From the NCBI GenBank assembly GCA_945860705.1, contig CAMART010000030.1, positions 1 through 36,946 of the forward strand: a DNA stretch of 36,946 bases. The letters are read 5' to 3'. The notes below the pieces were generated by a model. That model was given only the letters and a program-made list of their open reading frames with translations, ran no database searches and was not told the origin of the DNA. Positions 7,554 through 15,761 of this stretch are shown in pieces. The DNA comes from Chitinophaga pinensis (lineage in GTDB: Bacteria; Bacteroidota; Bacteroidia; Chitinophagales; CAMDFR01). Each line of letters opens with the position of its first letter. The stretch's first letter is position 1. Both the position numbers and the translations under genes were made by a program.

Positions 7554-8041
7554 CTAGTAAAAGGCATTTCTTTGCGCATACGTATAATCAATAGAATAGG
7601 TATAATCACATAGGGTAAATTGAGAGGTAAAAACCTACCTAAATTTTGACATCTCCACTCTGGCTCACCAAAAAACTCTACACCAAACACAATAACACCA
7701 GTAATAACCGAAATAGCTGTACCATACATAATAGCTGGCACTTGTATTCTATTATAGCCTTTGTATATACAGTATACTAGCACTAAATAAAATGGACCAT
7801 ATACAAATGCGGAGAGACCTGTAACCATTTTCATCCAAAATGGAGGATTCATAAATAATGGGTCGCATCCCATAGCATATCCATAATTGGCTCTTGAAAA
7901 CCAATTGGTAGAAGTTGGACTCATTTCTACACCCATTGTTGGTACTGCATCTGAAATCATAGATGTGATAAAAAACAAACTGAACATGACCATGAAAAAT
8001 ATATCAATTGGTCTTTGTTTAAGAGGTAAATTTTGTTGCAT
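7544..8041 (-). CDS. EXPERA-domain membrane protein, TMEM97/sigma-2-receptor-like
   Basis: 165 aa with four predicted helices. It matches the EXPERA family by DPLFMNPPFWMKM (60-72), IQVPAIMYGTAISVITG (99-115), an acidic residue in helix 3 (Glu122) and the closing helix LPYVIIPILLIIRM (142-155). EXPERA proteins include sterol isomerase (EBP), TM6SF2 and TMEM97; this one looks closest to TMEM97 by eye. Asp31 and Asp60 sit where human TMEM97 has Asp29 and Asp56, residues known to matter for ligand binding; that alignment is mine and unverified. It follows the DUF2490 gene with a 1-bp gap, so the two are probably co-translated. The substrate in this bacterium is unknown. Confidence 0.8.
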   Translation of the reverse strand: MQQNLPLKQRPIDIFFMVMFSLFFITSMISDAVPTMGVEMSPTSTNWFSRANYGYAMGCDPLFMNPPFWMKMVTGLSAFVYGPFYLVLVYCIYKGYNRIQVPAIMYGTAISVITGVIVFGVEFFGEPEWRCQNLGRFLPLNLPYVIIPILLIIRMRKEMPFTRKF

Positions 8042-8042
8042 A

Positions 8043-8753
8043 CTAATTTTTTACTTTTTGTTTAGAATCTTTTTTATTAAATGCTTTTTTGATTTTTTTC
8101 CATGAAGGTATTTCGTAAGTATACTCTAGTGTGATGGCTTGCATCACTTGCGTAGTAGGAAAATTAGGTTGATACATATAAGCAATACCAAGTGTATGTA
8201 ATTTTTTTATTTTAAAATCGACACCAGCAATTAATCTAAGTCTAAATGGATCTATTCTATTGGGATAAATTCTAAAAAATTGTTCAGCACTGATATATGG
8301 TTTTATTGATTTTTTTATTGAATATGATAATTGCAAGCGTTCTCTTATTGCATTTTGTGGTTCGTGACCTTTTTCATATCTATTATTGAAATATTCTCTT
8401 TCATTTTGATACATATTTCTCAAGTTCATTTCAAACTTTTTATACTTATAAGTAAGAATCACTGAGCCAGAAAATCTATGCAAATCTCTGTATTGATTAG
8501 TAGCATATCTATAGCTCAAATCAAAACTCACATATTTATTTAATTTATATCCAAGTCCTGTGCTTATGTACGAACTTTTGAAAGTAGAAATATCATGGTC
8601 AAATCGAACTTGATAACCCAAATCCCAAGATATATTCTTTTTAAAATTCTTTTTAACACCAACTGAAGACCAATTTTCCCAATCATATTGCAACTGTGAA
8701 TATGCAAATTGAGCAATAAAAATTAAACAAAATAATTGAAGCGTTTTTTTCAT
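8043..8753 (-). CDS. DUF2490-family outer-membrane beta-barrel protein
   Basis: 236 aa with a signal peptide (1-19, ending AYSQ). The rest is alternating amphipathic strands typical of a small outer-membrane barrel: YDWENWSSVGVKKNF near the start, then repeated aromatic-terminated strands such as ISWDLGYQVRF and YISAEQFFRIY. The WENW start, central HRFSGSVILTYKY and NAIRERLQLSY motifs fit DUF2490. Function of the family is unknown. The lysine-rich tail (from about 217) probably lies outside the barrel. It is first in a two-gene unit with the EXPERA gene 1 bp downstream, and divergent from the lipoprotein gene across about 54 bp. Confidence 0.8.
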   Translation of the reverse strand: MKKTLQLFCLIFIAQFAYSQLQYDWENWSSVGVKKNFKKNISWDLGYQVRFDHDISTFKSSYISTGLGYKLNKYVSFDLSYRYATNQYRDLHRFSGSVILTYKYKKFEMNLRNMYQNEREYFNNRYEKGHEPQNAIRERLQLSYSIKKSIKPYISAEQFFRIYPNRIDPFRLRLIAGVDFKIKKLHTLGIAYMYQPNFPTTQVMQAITLEYTYEIPSWKKIKKAFNKKDSKQKVKN

Positions 8754-8807
8754 ATTTTAACAAAACTACTAATAATAATCATAGAATTTTATACGTTTTT
8801 ATTTTTT

Positions 8808-9458
8808 ATGACAAAAATATTTTACCTAATTCTATTTACTCTTTGTTGCTATGCTTGTAATCAACTGCAAAGTGCATCGAATATTTTTACCGAAAATAAT
8901 GAAAACTCGAATCTTCAAACAGACTCTATTCATTATCATCAGCTCTACATAAAAGCAAATGAAGCTAAAATTTTTTGTCAAGAGAATAATTACAATACAG
9001 ATTACTGCCTATTAATCAATTTATCAAAACACTCCGGTAAAAAACGATTTTATTTATGGGATTTTGAAAAAGGTAAAGCAATAGACTCTGGTATGGTCAG
9101 TCACGGATGCTTTGATAATCCTTGGGGACAGACTAGCACAAAAGAAAAAGCAAGTTGTAGTAATGTAGAAAATAGTCACGCTTCATCTTTAGGCAACTAT
9201 AAAATAGGTGAACGTGGAGTAAGTGAATGGGGCATAAAAGTAAAATACACCTTGTATGGATTGGACAAAACAAATTCGAATGCCTACAAAAGAATCATAG
9301 TTCTGCATTCGTGGAATATGGTGAGTGAAGATGAAGTATATCCTGATGGAACTCCTGAAGGATGGGGCTGTCCTGCTACATCAGATGAATTTTTAACACG
9401 CATAGATAAAAAATTGAGAACAAGTAAAAGACCAGTTTTACTGAAGATATTTCAATAA
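8808..9458 (+). CDS. L,D-transpeptidase-like (YkuD_2-type) lipoprotein
   Basis: 216 aa. The frame is open from 8736, but the ATG at 8808 gives a proper lipoprotein signal, a short hydrophobic helix ending CYAC with Cys17 as the lipidation site. The longer start would place 24 extra residues overlapping the opposite gene's start. The catalytic region has LLINLSKHSGKKRFYLWDF (68-86), MVSHGCF (96-102), IIVLHSW with His167, and GWGCPATSDEF with Cys188. That is the HxW...GCPA layout of the murein L,D-transpeptidase catalytic domain family. Likely role: peptidoglycan cross-link or anchor formation in the periplasm. It converges on the thioesterase-like gene with only 3 bp between stops. Confidence 0.8.
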   Translation: MTKIFYLILFTLCCYACNQLQSASNIFTENNENSNLQTDSIHYHQLYIKANEAKIFCQENNYNTDYCLLINLSKHSGKKRFYLWDFEKGKAIDSGMVSHGCFDNPWGQTSTKEKASCSNVENSHASSLGNYKIGERGVSEWGIKVKYTLYGLDKTNSNAYKRIIVLHSWNMVSEDEVYPDGTPEGWGCPATSDEFLTRIDKKLRTSKRPVLLKIFQ

Positions 9459-9461
9459 AAT

Positions 9462-9920
9462 CTACGCAAAACTTTTCACTTTCATATACGACTGAATAGT
9501 AGCATATGCAAATGCATCCCCTTTTGAATTGGTACAATATACATTGTGAGTAGCAATATATTTTCCACTAATGATTAAATGTTTTTTAGCTTCAGCAAGC
9601 TCTTCTTCACTTATCACAAAATCAAAATAAGCTATAGATTTTACAGGTTTTATAAATTTTACTGAAACGGATTTGGTAAGTACAGTAGCTGTAATTCCTT
9701 TTTCTTTAAGTGCCAAATAAAACATCAATGGCAAAAAGGGATCTGCTGCACTAGCTATACTTCCACCAAAAACGGTAAACGCTCCATTAAAATTGATTGG
9801 ATGCTTGATGATATAAACTCTTAAATTTCTATATTGATTGCGCCACATACCCAAGCATATTCCGTTTAATATAAACAGAGGATAAAAGCGAATAAGAATA
9901 GATTGTATAAAACTAAACAT
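9462..9920 (-). CDS. Hotdog-fold thioesterase-like protein (DUF4442 type)
   Basis: 152 aa from the ATG at 9920 (MFSFIQSILIRFYP); a slightly longer start at 9935 adds five residues. The central NFNGAFTVFGGSIASAAD (44-61) is the hotdog central-helix region, followed by strand pairs VLTKSVSVKFIKPVKS and FAYATIQSYMKV. It lacks a clear catalytic Asp or Glu in the expected helix position beyond Asp61, so enzyme activity is uncertain. No signal peptide is seen. It is divergent from the monooxygenase gene, with a 10-bp-stem hairpin between them. Confidence 0.65.
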   Translation of the reverse strand: MFSFIQSILIRFYPLFILNGICLGMWRNQYRNLRVYIIKHPINFNGAFTVFGGSIASAADPFLPLMFYLALKEKGITATVLTKSVSVKFIKPVKSIAYFDFVISEEELAEAKKHLIISGKYIATHNVYCTNSKGDAFAYATIQSYMKVKSFA

Positions 9921-9956
9921 AAATTGATAGTGCAAAGTTAGAATATTAAACCATTT

Positions 9957-9983
9957 AGTTTTATCTTAGTCATAGATAAAACT
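9957..9983. promoter_or_regulatory. Hairpin or operator-like inverted repeat between divergent genes
   Basis: AGTTTTATCT (9957-9966) and AGATAAAACT (9974-9983) form a perfect 10-bp inverted repeat with a 7-nt gap. It lies 9 bp before the monooxygenase ATG and 37 bp before the thioesterase-like start. It could be a dimer-binding operator for both genes or a leader hairpin covering the ribosome site of the plus-strand gene. Confidence 0.45.
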
Positions 9984-9992
9984 CAAATAAAG

Positions 9993-11555
9993 ATGAATAA
10001 AATTTATTTTACATTATTAATTTTTGTATCTAGCTACTATTCTACTTTTGCTCAAGTCACTTGGGCAGATGATATTGCCTGTATATTATATAGCAACTGT
10101 ACCAACTGTCACAATCCAAATGGTGCAGGACCTTTTTCGCTGATGACCTATGCAGATGCTAGCTCACAAGCTTTATCTATCAAATCTTCTACACAAAGCA
10201 AACATATGCCACCATGGTCTGCGGATAGAACTTACAGACGATATGCACATGAAAGATACCTGACTGATGAAGAGCTCAGACTCATAGCTGAGTGGGCAGA
10301 CAACGGTGCACCAGAGGGAATAGCATCTAATGCACCTGCGCCACCTACCTACAATTCAACAGAAGTAATCACTTCGCCAGATTATAGACTACAGATACCT
10401 ACTTATACTGTGGGTGGAACTGGAGATGTATATAGATGTTTTGTACTAGACCCGGGCACAACAGTAGACAAATATTTATCTGTACTAGAAGTATTGCCTG
10501 GCAATAAAAACATAGTGCATCATGTATTGTTTTTTCAAGATAGTACTTCTGCTCCAGCTACTCTAGATGCAGCAGATCCAGGCCCAGGATATAATAGTTA
10601 TGGTGGTACTGGTAGTAGTGCGTCTATTTTGATAGGTGCATGGGTTCCTGGTCAGACACCAAACTTTTTCCCAGCAGGAATGGGAGTACGTATTCCTGCA
10701 GGTGCAAAGCTCATAGCACAGATTCATTACCCACAAGGCAGTGCAAGTATGGTTGATTCTACAAAATTTAATTTAGTAATGACCAGTACACCGCTTAGAA
10801 ATGTAACTATAGCTCCTGCGCTCAATCATGGACCTAGTATGCTTGATGGTCCACTATTTATCCCAGCAAATACAATACGAACTTTCCATTTTAGATATAA
10901 TTTACCTCCTGCCCCACTCACAGTAATATCTGTATCACCACATATGCACTTGATAGGACGCCAAGTAAAGGCATGGGCTATTACCCCAACATTTGATACG
11001 ATACCATTAGTGAAAATAGATAATTGGGATTTTCATTGGCAAACTCAATATAATTTCAGACAGCCATTGAAAATACCTGCTGGATCTATTTTATATGGCG
11101 AAGCTACTTATGACAATACTATGGCTAATCCATTCCAGCCAAGTAGTCCACCAATAGATGTAGCAAGAGGAGAAGGCACTTTAGATGAAATGATGCTTAT
11201 TTATTTTGGAGTATTACTCAATGCTCCCGGCGATGAAAATATGGTGATAGATACGAGTACCATAAAACTCACCTATGCTGGATGCACATTTGGAACAGAT
11301 ATTCAAGCTATAGATAATGAAAATATACTATTCGATTTCTATCCAAATCCTGCTTCTAGTTCTATTACTATAGAAATGAAATCAAGTATTAATAAAATTG
11401 CTATATATAATGTCTATGGAGAAAAAATAATAGAAAAAAACTTAGACGAAGAAAACTCTTTACAAATAGATGTATCAGCCTATCCATCTGGTCAGTATTT
11501 TATAAGAGCTTTTGATAAGAAGACTAATTATACTAGAAAGCTATTAATAGATTAA
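9993..11555 (+). CDS. Secreted copper type II monooxygenase-like protein with haem c motif and T9SS type A tail
   Basis: 520 aa. A signal peptide (1-21, ending FAQ) precedes a cytochrome c-like segment with CTNCH (Cys36, Cys39, His40) and a likely axial Met72 in HMPPW. The core resembles ascorbate-dependent PHM/DBH-type enzymes. The first domain has His176/His177 (VHHVLFF) and His245 (QIHYPQG). The second has HMH (His317, His319) with Met400 in LDEMM, matching the His-His-Met copper site. A type A sorting domain starts at DFYPNP (448-453). Known relatives hydroxylate substrates with two copper centres; here the haem could supply electrons in place of ascorbate (inference). A terminator at 11579 ends the unit. 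Confidence 0.85.
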   Translation: MNKIYFTLLIFVSSYYSTFAQVTWADDIACILYSNCTNCHNPNGAGPFSLMTYADASSQALSIKSSTQSKHMPPWSADRTYRRYAHERYLTDEELRLIAEWADNGAPEGIASNAPAPPTYNSTEVITSPDYRLQIPTYTVGGTGDVYRCFVLDPGTTVDKYLSVLEVLPGNKNIVHHVLFFQDSTSAPATLDAADPGPGYNSYGGTGSSASILIGAWVPGQTPNFFPAGMGVRIPAGAKLIAQIHYPQGSASMVDSTKFNLVMTSTPLRNVTIAPALNHGPSMLDGPLFIPANTIRTFHFRYNLPPAPLTVISVSPHMHLIGRQVKAWAITPTFDTIPLVKIDNWDFHWQTQYNFRQPLKIPAGSILYGEATYDNTMANPFQPSSPPIDVARGEGTLDEMMLIYFGVLLNAPGDENMVIDTSTIKLTYAGCTFGTDIQAIDNENILFDFYPNPASSSITIEMKSSINKIAIYNVYGEKIIEKNLDEENSLQIDVSAYPSGQYFIRAFDKKTNYTRKLLID

Positions 11556-11578
11556 AATAACAACTTAAAATAAATATA

Positions 11579-11606
11579 GGGAAGTCAATTAGGCTTCCCT
11601 TTTTTT
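11579..11606 (+). terminator. Rho-independent terminator after the monooxygenase gene
   Basis: GGGAAG (11579-11584) pairs with CTTCCC (11594-11599), followed by a run of seven T. It lies 24 bp after the stop codon. Confidence 0.85.
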
Positions 11607-11658
11607 ATGAGTTTTTATACTATTTCAAAAAATGTTTTTAAAATAAATGGAATAAGCC

Positions 11659-11666
11659 TATATTTG
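11659..11666 (+). promoter_or_regulatory. -7 box of the tRNA-Met promoter
   Basis: TATATTTG matches TAnnTTTG exactly and is followed by CACTCCG, a context like that of Bacteroidota stable-RNA promoters. The tRNA begins 29 bp downstream. The -33 element is not clear. Confidence 0.65.
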
Positions 11667-11695
11667 CACTCCGTTTTTTGAATAGGATATTTTTT

Positions 11696-11769
<74 letters not shown>

Positions 11770-11776
11770 CTTTTCT

Positions 11777-14491
11777 TTACCTCAACAAAGTGACGCTCCC
11801 CTTCCCTATTCTTACTTCATCTTTATAAGATACTTTGATATAGTAAATATAAACTCCTGGGTTTAGTAAAACTCCTTTATAATAGCCTGTCCATGGCTCA
11901 GTCATATCCCAGAGCATTTCGCCATATCTATCAAATATCTGAAATCTATCTACATTCAATACTTTTGAACCCAACATAAAATACGTATCATTTGCTCCAT
12001 CTCCATTTGGTGTAAATGCATTGGGCATAAAAAAATCAAATGGATATTTGAGTGTAATCGTGGCACTATCTTGGCTCCAGCATCCATCACTCATCACATG
12101 AAGTGTATAAGTGATATCTTCATCTGGTGTGCTTATTGGATTTGGACAATCTGTACATAAGACAAATGTATTTGGCTCCCAATAAAAAGAATCTACTAAT
12201 GAACTTAGTAGTTCAGGATTGCTATAGAGCATCACCGATTGCTCAGGGTCTATCAATGTATCTGGATAGGCTTGAATACTTAGTGGTGGTCTGAGTGTGA
12301 GCGTAACGGAATTGGAGATGCCTCTGCATCCATTGGTATCAGTGATAGTGACGAAATGTGTGCCTGCACTAGATATTTCATTGATACGCGTATTGGTACC
12401 ATTTGACCAGGCGTAAGTTCTGTATGGCTCAGTAGTAGTAAGCTGTACAGAGCCACCTTCACACAAACTGATATTGGTATCGGGTATGATTCTAGGAATA
12501 GGATTGGCTACCGATCTTACTCGCACCGTATCATATCTAAAACAAGTAAACTCACTTGCTCTTACTACAAATGTAAAAGTACCAATCACTCCAGTAGGAA
12601 TACTGATGATAGGATTCTCAGCAGCAGTTCCACTCATATAAGCTAGTGCACTTGCTGGATAAGGTGTCCAACTAACAGCAGTACCTAAAGATGTTGTAGG
12701 ACTACCGCCAATAGTGACGCTTCCACCTTCACATACTACTTGATTGATACCTGCATCAGCAGGAGGAGATGGTATTACTTCTATCAAAGTATCATCATCT
12801 ACAAATACATTGCATGTATCAAAAATACGTACAGAAACAAATGTATCTCGTTCAGGATAAATAGTAACTACTCGAGTAGTATCACCTGTACTCCAAAGAT
12901 AATGATAGGGTGGTACTCCCCATGATGGATAAGCTGTAAGCACTACTGGCTGTCCAGCACAGACGGGAGTTCTATTGGGTGTCATATATCCTTCGAGTCT
13001 TCTAGCTTCGATAGTGACAGCCCACATATTCCCTGTAGCGCATTTATTGCCGCAAGTCTCTCCACATCTGAGTTCGATATTGCCTAATGTAAAGTTCATC
13101 ACATAATCGGGACATTGTGGTCTTATACAATCTAACATACGTGGTATTAAAATAGAACTTGCACCCGGAATCACTAATGGGTCTGTAGTAACAGTGCCGG
13201 GAGTATCTGCTACTCCTATGGGTAGAGGTGGTGCTGCTAGTCCGGTAGAAGTACCACACTCATCACTACTAAAATCATGACGAATATCATGGCGCATACA
13301 GCCAGGTGCAGGTATAGGTGGTGTACCACAAGTAACACTCAATTCGTTTTCATCTTCTACATCTACATAAGTATTGATGATATCTGATTTACCGGGTACA
13401 TTTACTGCTAAAAAATAATCACATGAACCAATTGTATTATGTGTAAACTGCATACCTGCTCCGGGCAATCCACTAGAATTGAAATTTCCAACTTTATTGT
13501 AGCCAGTCACCCAAGGGTCAATAACTATAGGATATACAACGGAAGTACTTTTTAAATATTTGGTAGGGATTTTTGTAATTAAAGTTAATGTATTATCGCT
13601 AATTTCATACTCATAGAAACATGGAAAAACAATAAATTTTGAATCATACATCAACGCTTTTTCTATCTTAAATATTTTTTGATTTAGGTTATTGACAATA
13701 TCCAATGCCCCAAAATAATTTCCATATTCATCAATAAAATGATCTTCATTTTCTATAACAGTAGCTAAATTTTCTAAAATAATTTCTTCTTTTAAAATTA
13801 AAAACTCAGAATTGAAGTTGATAACAGGTCGCTCTTTCAATACAAATTTTGATTGTACACTTCCTTTTTTAAATTGGTAAATAAGATTGATGCCTGAATA
13901 GGCTTCACTTATTGCTACACCGTCATCACCCGCCGTATAGCTTGCTACAGTGTATTTATCTGTATAGTTATTTAATCTATCATCTTGTTCGTTGCTAAAA
14001 TAAAAACGATTCTTAGTTCCAAATTTTACTAAATATTCATCACTAGCTATTTTTATCTCTTTAGTATTTTTATCAAAAAAAGTTTTCACAGGTTGGTTTA
14101 TTGCTCCATAAGTATTGAAATCAATATTTTTCAATCTTGAATCAATAGTTACAAATTGATTGTTTTCATTTTTATAATTCAATGGTATTTTACTCGTTTG
14201 GCTAAAAGTATGATTGGCATTTGAGCCAAGCTCTATAAATGTTCTATGGTTGGCATCTCTTTGTTCATAGAGTTCTATACAGTTTGTACAAGGTGTAAAA
14301 GGTGTGATTTTTCCAAAATCTGGATTTGAAATAAAATTAGATGAATTGTATTTTTTTAAATCTGAATGAGCGATGAAAGAATCTTTGGAAAAACTCGTAT
14401 AATTATTTTTCACAATTGTACGTAGCTCATTTTGGCTAAATACAAATTGAATCAATAATAGAAAAAAAATACAAAGTATGGTTTGCTTCAT
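11777..14491 (-). CDS. Large secreted surface protein with PKD-like repeats and T9SS type B (gliding-associated) C-terminus
   Basis: 904 aa with a signal peptide (1-19, ending VFSQ). The N-terminal half (about 20-330) has no motif I recognise. A Cys-rich middle (about 380-500) contains repeated C-P and CGET/CGNK motifs that could form disulfides. Three Ig/PKD-like modules follow, each opening with a C-x-G motif (CAGQPVVLTAYPSWG, CEGGSVTIGG, CEGGSVQLTT). The last 85 residues begin FFMPNAFTPNGDGANDTYF and contain FQIFDRYGEMLW, the type B sorting domain found in SprB-like adhesins. Likely a cell-surface or released adhesin; ligand unknown. It lies 81 bp downstream of the cysteine desulfurase gene. 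Confidence 0.88.
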   Translation of the reverse strand: MKQTILCIFFLLLIQFVFSQNELRTIVKNNYTSFSKDSFIAHSDLKKYNSSNFISNPDFGKITPFTPCTNCIELYEQRDANHRTFIELGSNANHTFSQTSKIPLNYKNENNQFVTIDSRLKNIDFNTYGAINQPVKTFFDKNTKEIKIASDEYLVKFGTKNRFYFSNEQDDRLNNYTDKYTVASYTAGDDGVAISEAYSGINLIYQFKKGSVQSKFVLKERPVINFNSEFLILKEEIILENLATVIENEDHFIDEYGNYFGALDIVNNLNQKIFKIEKALMYDSKFIVFPCFYEYEISDNTLTLITKIPTKYLKSTSVVYPIVIDPWVTGYNKVGNFNSSGLPGAGMQFTHNTIGSCDYFLAVNVPGKSDIINTYVDVEDENELSVTCGTPPIPAPGCMRHDIRHDFSSDECGTSTGLAAPPLPIGVADTPGTVTTDPLVIPGASSILIPRMLDCIRPQCPDYVMNFTLGNIELRCGETCGNKCATGNMWAVTIEARRLEGYMTPNRTPVCAGQPVVLTAYPSWGVPPYHYLWSTGDTTRVVTIYPERDTFVSVRIFDTCNVFVDDDTLIEVIPSPPADAGINQVVCEGGSVTIGGSPTTSLGTAVSWTPYPASALAYMSGTAAENPIISIPTGVIGTFTFVVRASEFTCFRYDTVRVRSVANPIPRIIPDTNISLCEGGSVQLTTTEPYRTYAWSNGTNTRINEISSAGTHFVTITDTNGCRGISNSVTLTLRPPLSIQAYPDTLIDPEQSVMLYSNPELLSSLVDSFYWEPNTFVLCTDCPNPISTPDEDITYTLHVMSDGCWSQDSATITLKYPFDFFMPNAFTPNGDGANDTYFMLGSKVLNVDRFQIFDRYGEMLWDMTEPWTGYYKGVLLNPGVYIYYIKVSYKDEVRIGKGSVTLLR

Positions 14492-14572
14492 GAATACTAA
14501 TTATCGATTGCAGTTTTACTGAAATCACTCATATTCAAATATAGTAAAGAAAGCTTAGAATGATAAAAAAAA

Positions 14573-15721
14573 TTAAGCAACAGCTTCTTTTACTCCTACT
14601 ATAGATTTGAGTTTTTCTATCACAAAATCTATTTCTTCTTTGGTAGTATATCTAGAAAAAGAAAAACGAATTCCTTTTCTATTAGGGTCAGCTTTTATAG
14701 CATTGAGCACATGCGAACCAGTATCTGCACCGCTACTACAGGCACTTCCTCCACTTGCTGCTATTCCATTAATATCTAGATTGAAAAGTAAGGTTTCATT
14801 TTTTGGTGATGGAGGGAAAGAAACACTCAAGACTGTATACAGACTATTCTCACTAGTATCTCCATTAAATTTTATATCCTTAAAATTTTCTAGTAATTGG
14901 TTTATCATATATTTTTTTATGGAAAGTATATGGTTTTTATGTTCCTCAAAATGAGCATATGCTTCTTCTATAGCTTTTCCTAAACCTATAATCCCATACA
15001 TATTTTCTGTTCCTGCACGCATATTTCGCTCTTGTGCTCCACCATGTATAAACGACTTTATTTTGGTATTGGCATTGATATATATAAATCCAGAACCTTT
15101 GGGTCCATGAAATTTGTGTCCAGAACCCGATAAAAAATTGATGGGCAATTTTTGTAAATCAAATGGATAATGACCTATAGTTTGTACTGTATCTGTATGC
15201 AACAGCGCATTATGTTTAGTGCAAATCTCCTTAAGTTTATTTAGGTCTACCATGGTACCGATTTCATTATTGGCATGCATTACAGTTACTAAAGCTTGTT
15301 CATTTAATGAGGCTAATAAATTATCTAATTGTACCAAATCCATTTCGCCTTGTTCATTTACATTTAGTAGATGAACTTTTGCTAAACCTTTTTCTTCTAT
15401 ATAATCCGTAGTATGCGATACACAGTGATGCTCTATGGGAGAAGTGATGATATGCTTTACGCCTAAATCTTGCACACTGCATTTGATAGCCATATTATTT
15501 GCCTCTGTACCACTAGAGGTGAAAAATATTTCTGCTGGTGAGCAGTTCAAAGCTTTAGCTACTTGCTTACGAGCATTTTCGATTGCAGTACGCGTAGTTC
15601 TACCAAAAGAGTGGATAGCAGATGGATTTCCAAAATGTTCTTTCATAAAAGGAATCATCGCATTCAATACTTCATCACTTAGTGGAGTGGTGGCTGCATT
15701 ATCTAAATATACTTTCATCAA
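14573..15721 (-). CDS. Cysteine desulfurase (NifS/IscS family)
   Basis: 382 aa PLP enzyme that removes sulfur from cysteine for Fe-S clusters and thio-modifications. Visible features are the YLDNAATTPLSDEV start and SSGTEANNMAI (69-79). His100-type residues lie near IEHHC, and the PLP lysine is Lys203 in SGSGHKFHGPKG. RNMRAGTEN (232-240) and the active Cys328 in ASGGSACSSG complete the set. Length fits the family. The frame begins MM; either Met could start. No IscU or SUF scaffold gene is adjacent; the neighbours are a DUF5916 gene 40 bp upstream and a surface protein downstream. Confidence 0.95.
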   Translation of the reverse strand: MMKVYLDNAATTPLSDEVLNAMIPFMKEHFGNPSAIHSFGRTTRTAIENARKQVAKALNCSPAEIFFTSSGTEANNMAIKCSVQDLGVKHIITSPIEHHCVSHTTDYIEEKGLAKVHLLNVNEQGEMDLVQLDNLLASLNEQALVTVMHANNEIGTMVDLNKLKEICTKHNALLHTDTVQTIGHYPFDLQKLPINFLSGSGHKFHGPKGSGFIYINANTKIKSFIHGGAQERNMRAGTENMYGIIGLGKAIEEAYAHFEEHKNHILSIKKYMINQLLENFKDIKFNGDTSENSLYTVLSVSFPPSPKNETLLFNLDINGIAASGGSACSSGADTGSHVLNAIKADPNRKGIRFSFSRYTTKEEIDFVIEKLKSIVGVKEAVA

Positions 15722-15761
15722 TATTAATTTTATACAAAATTACTGAAAATAAGACAATTCT

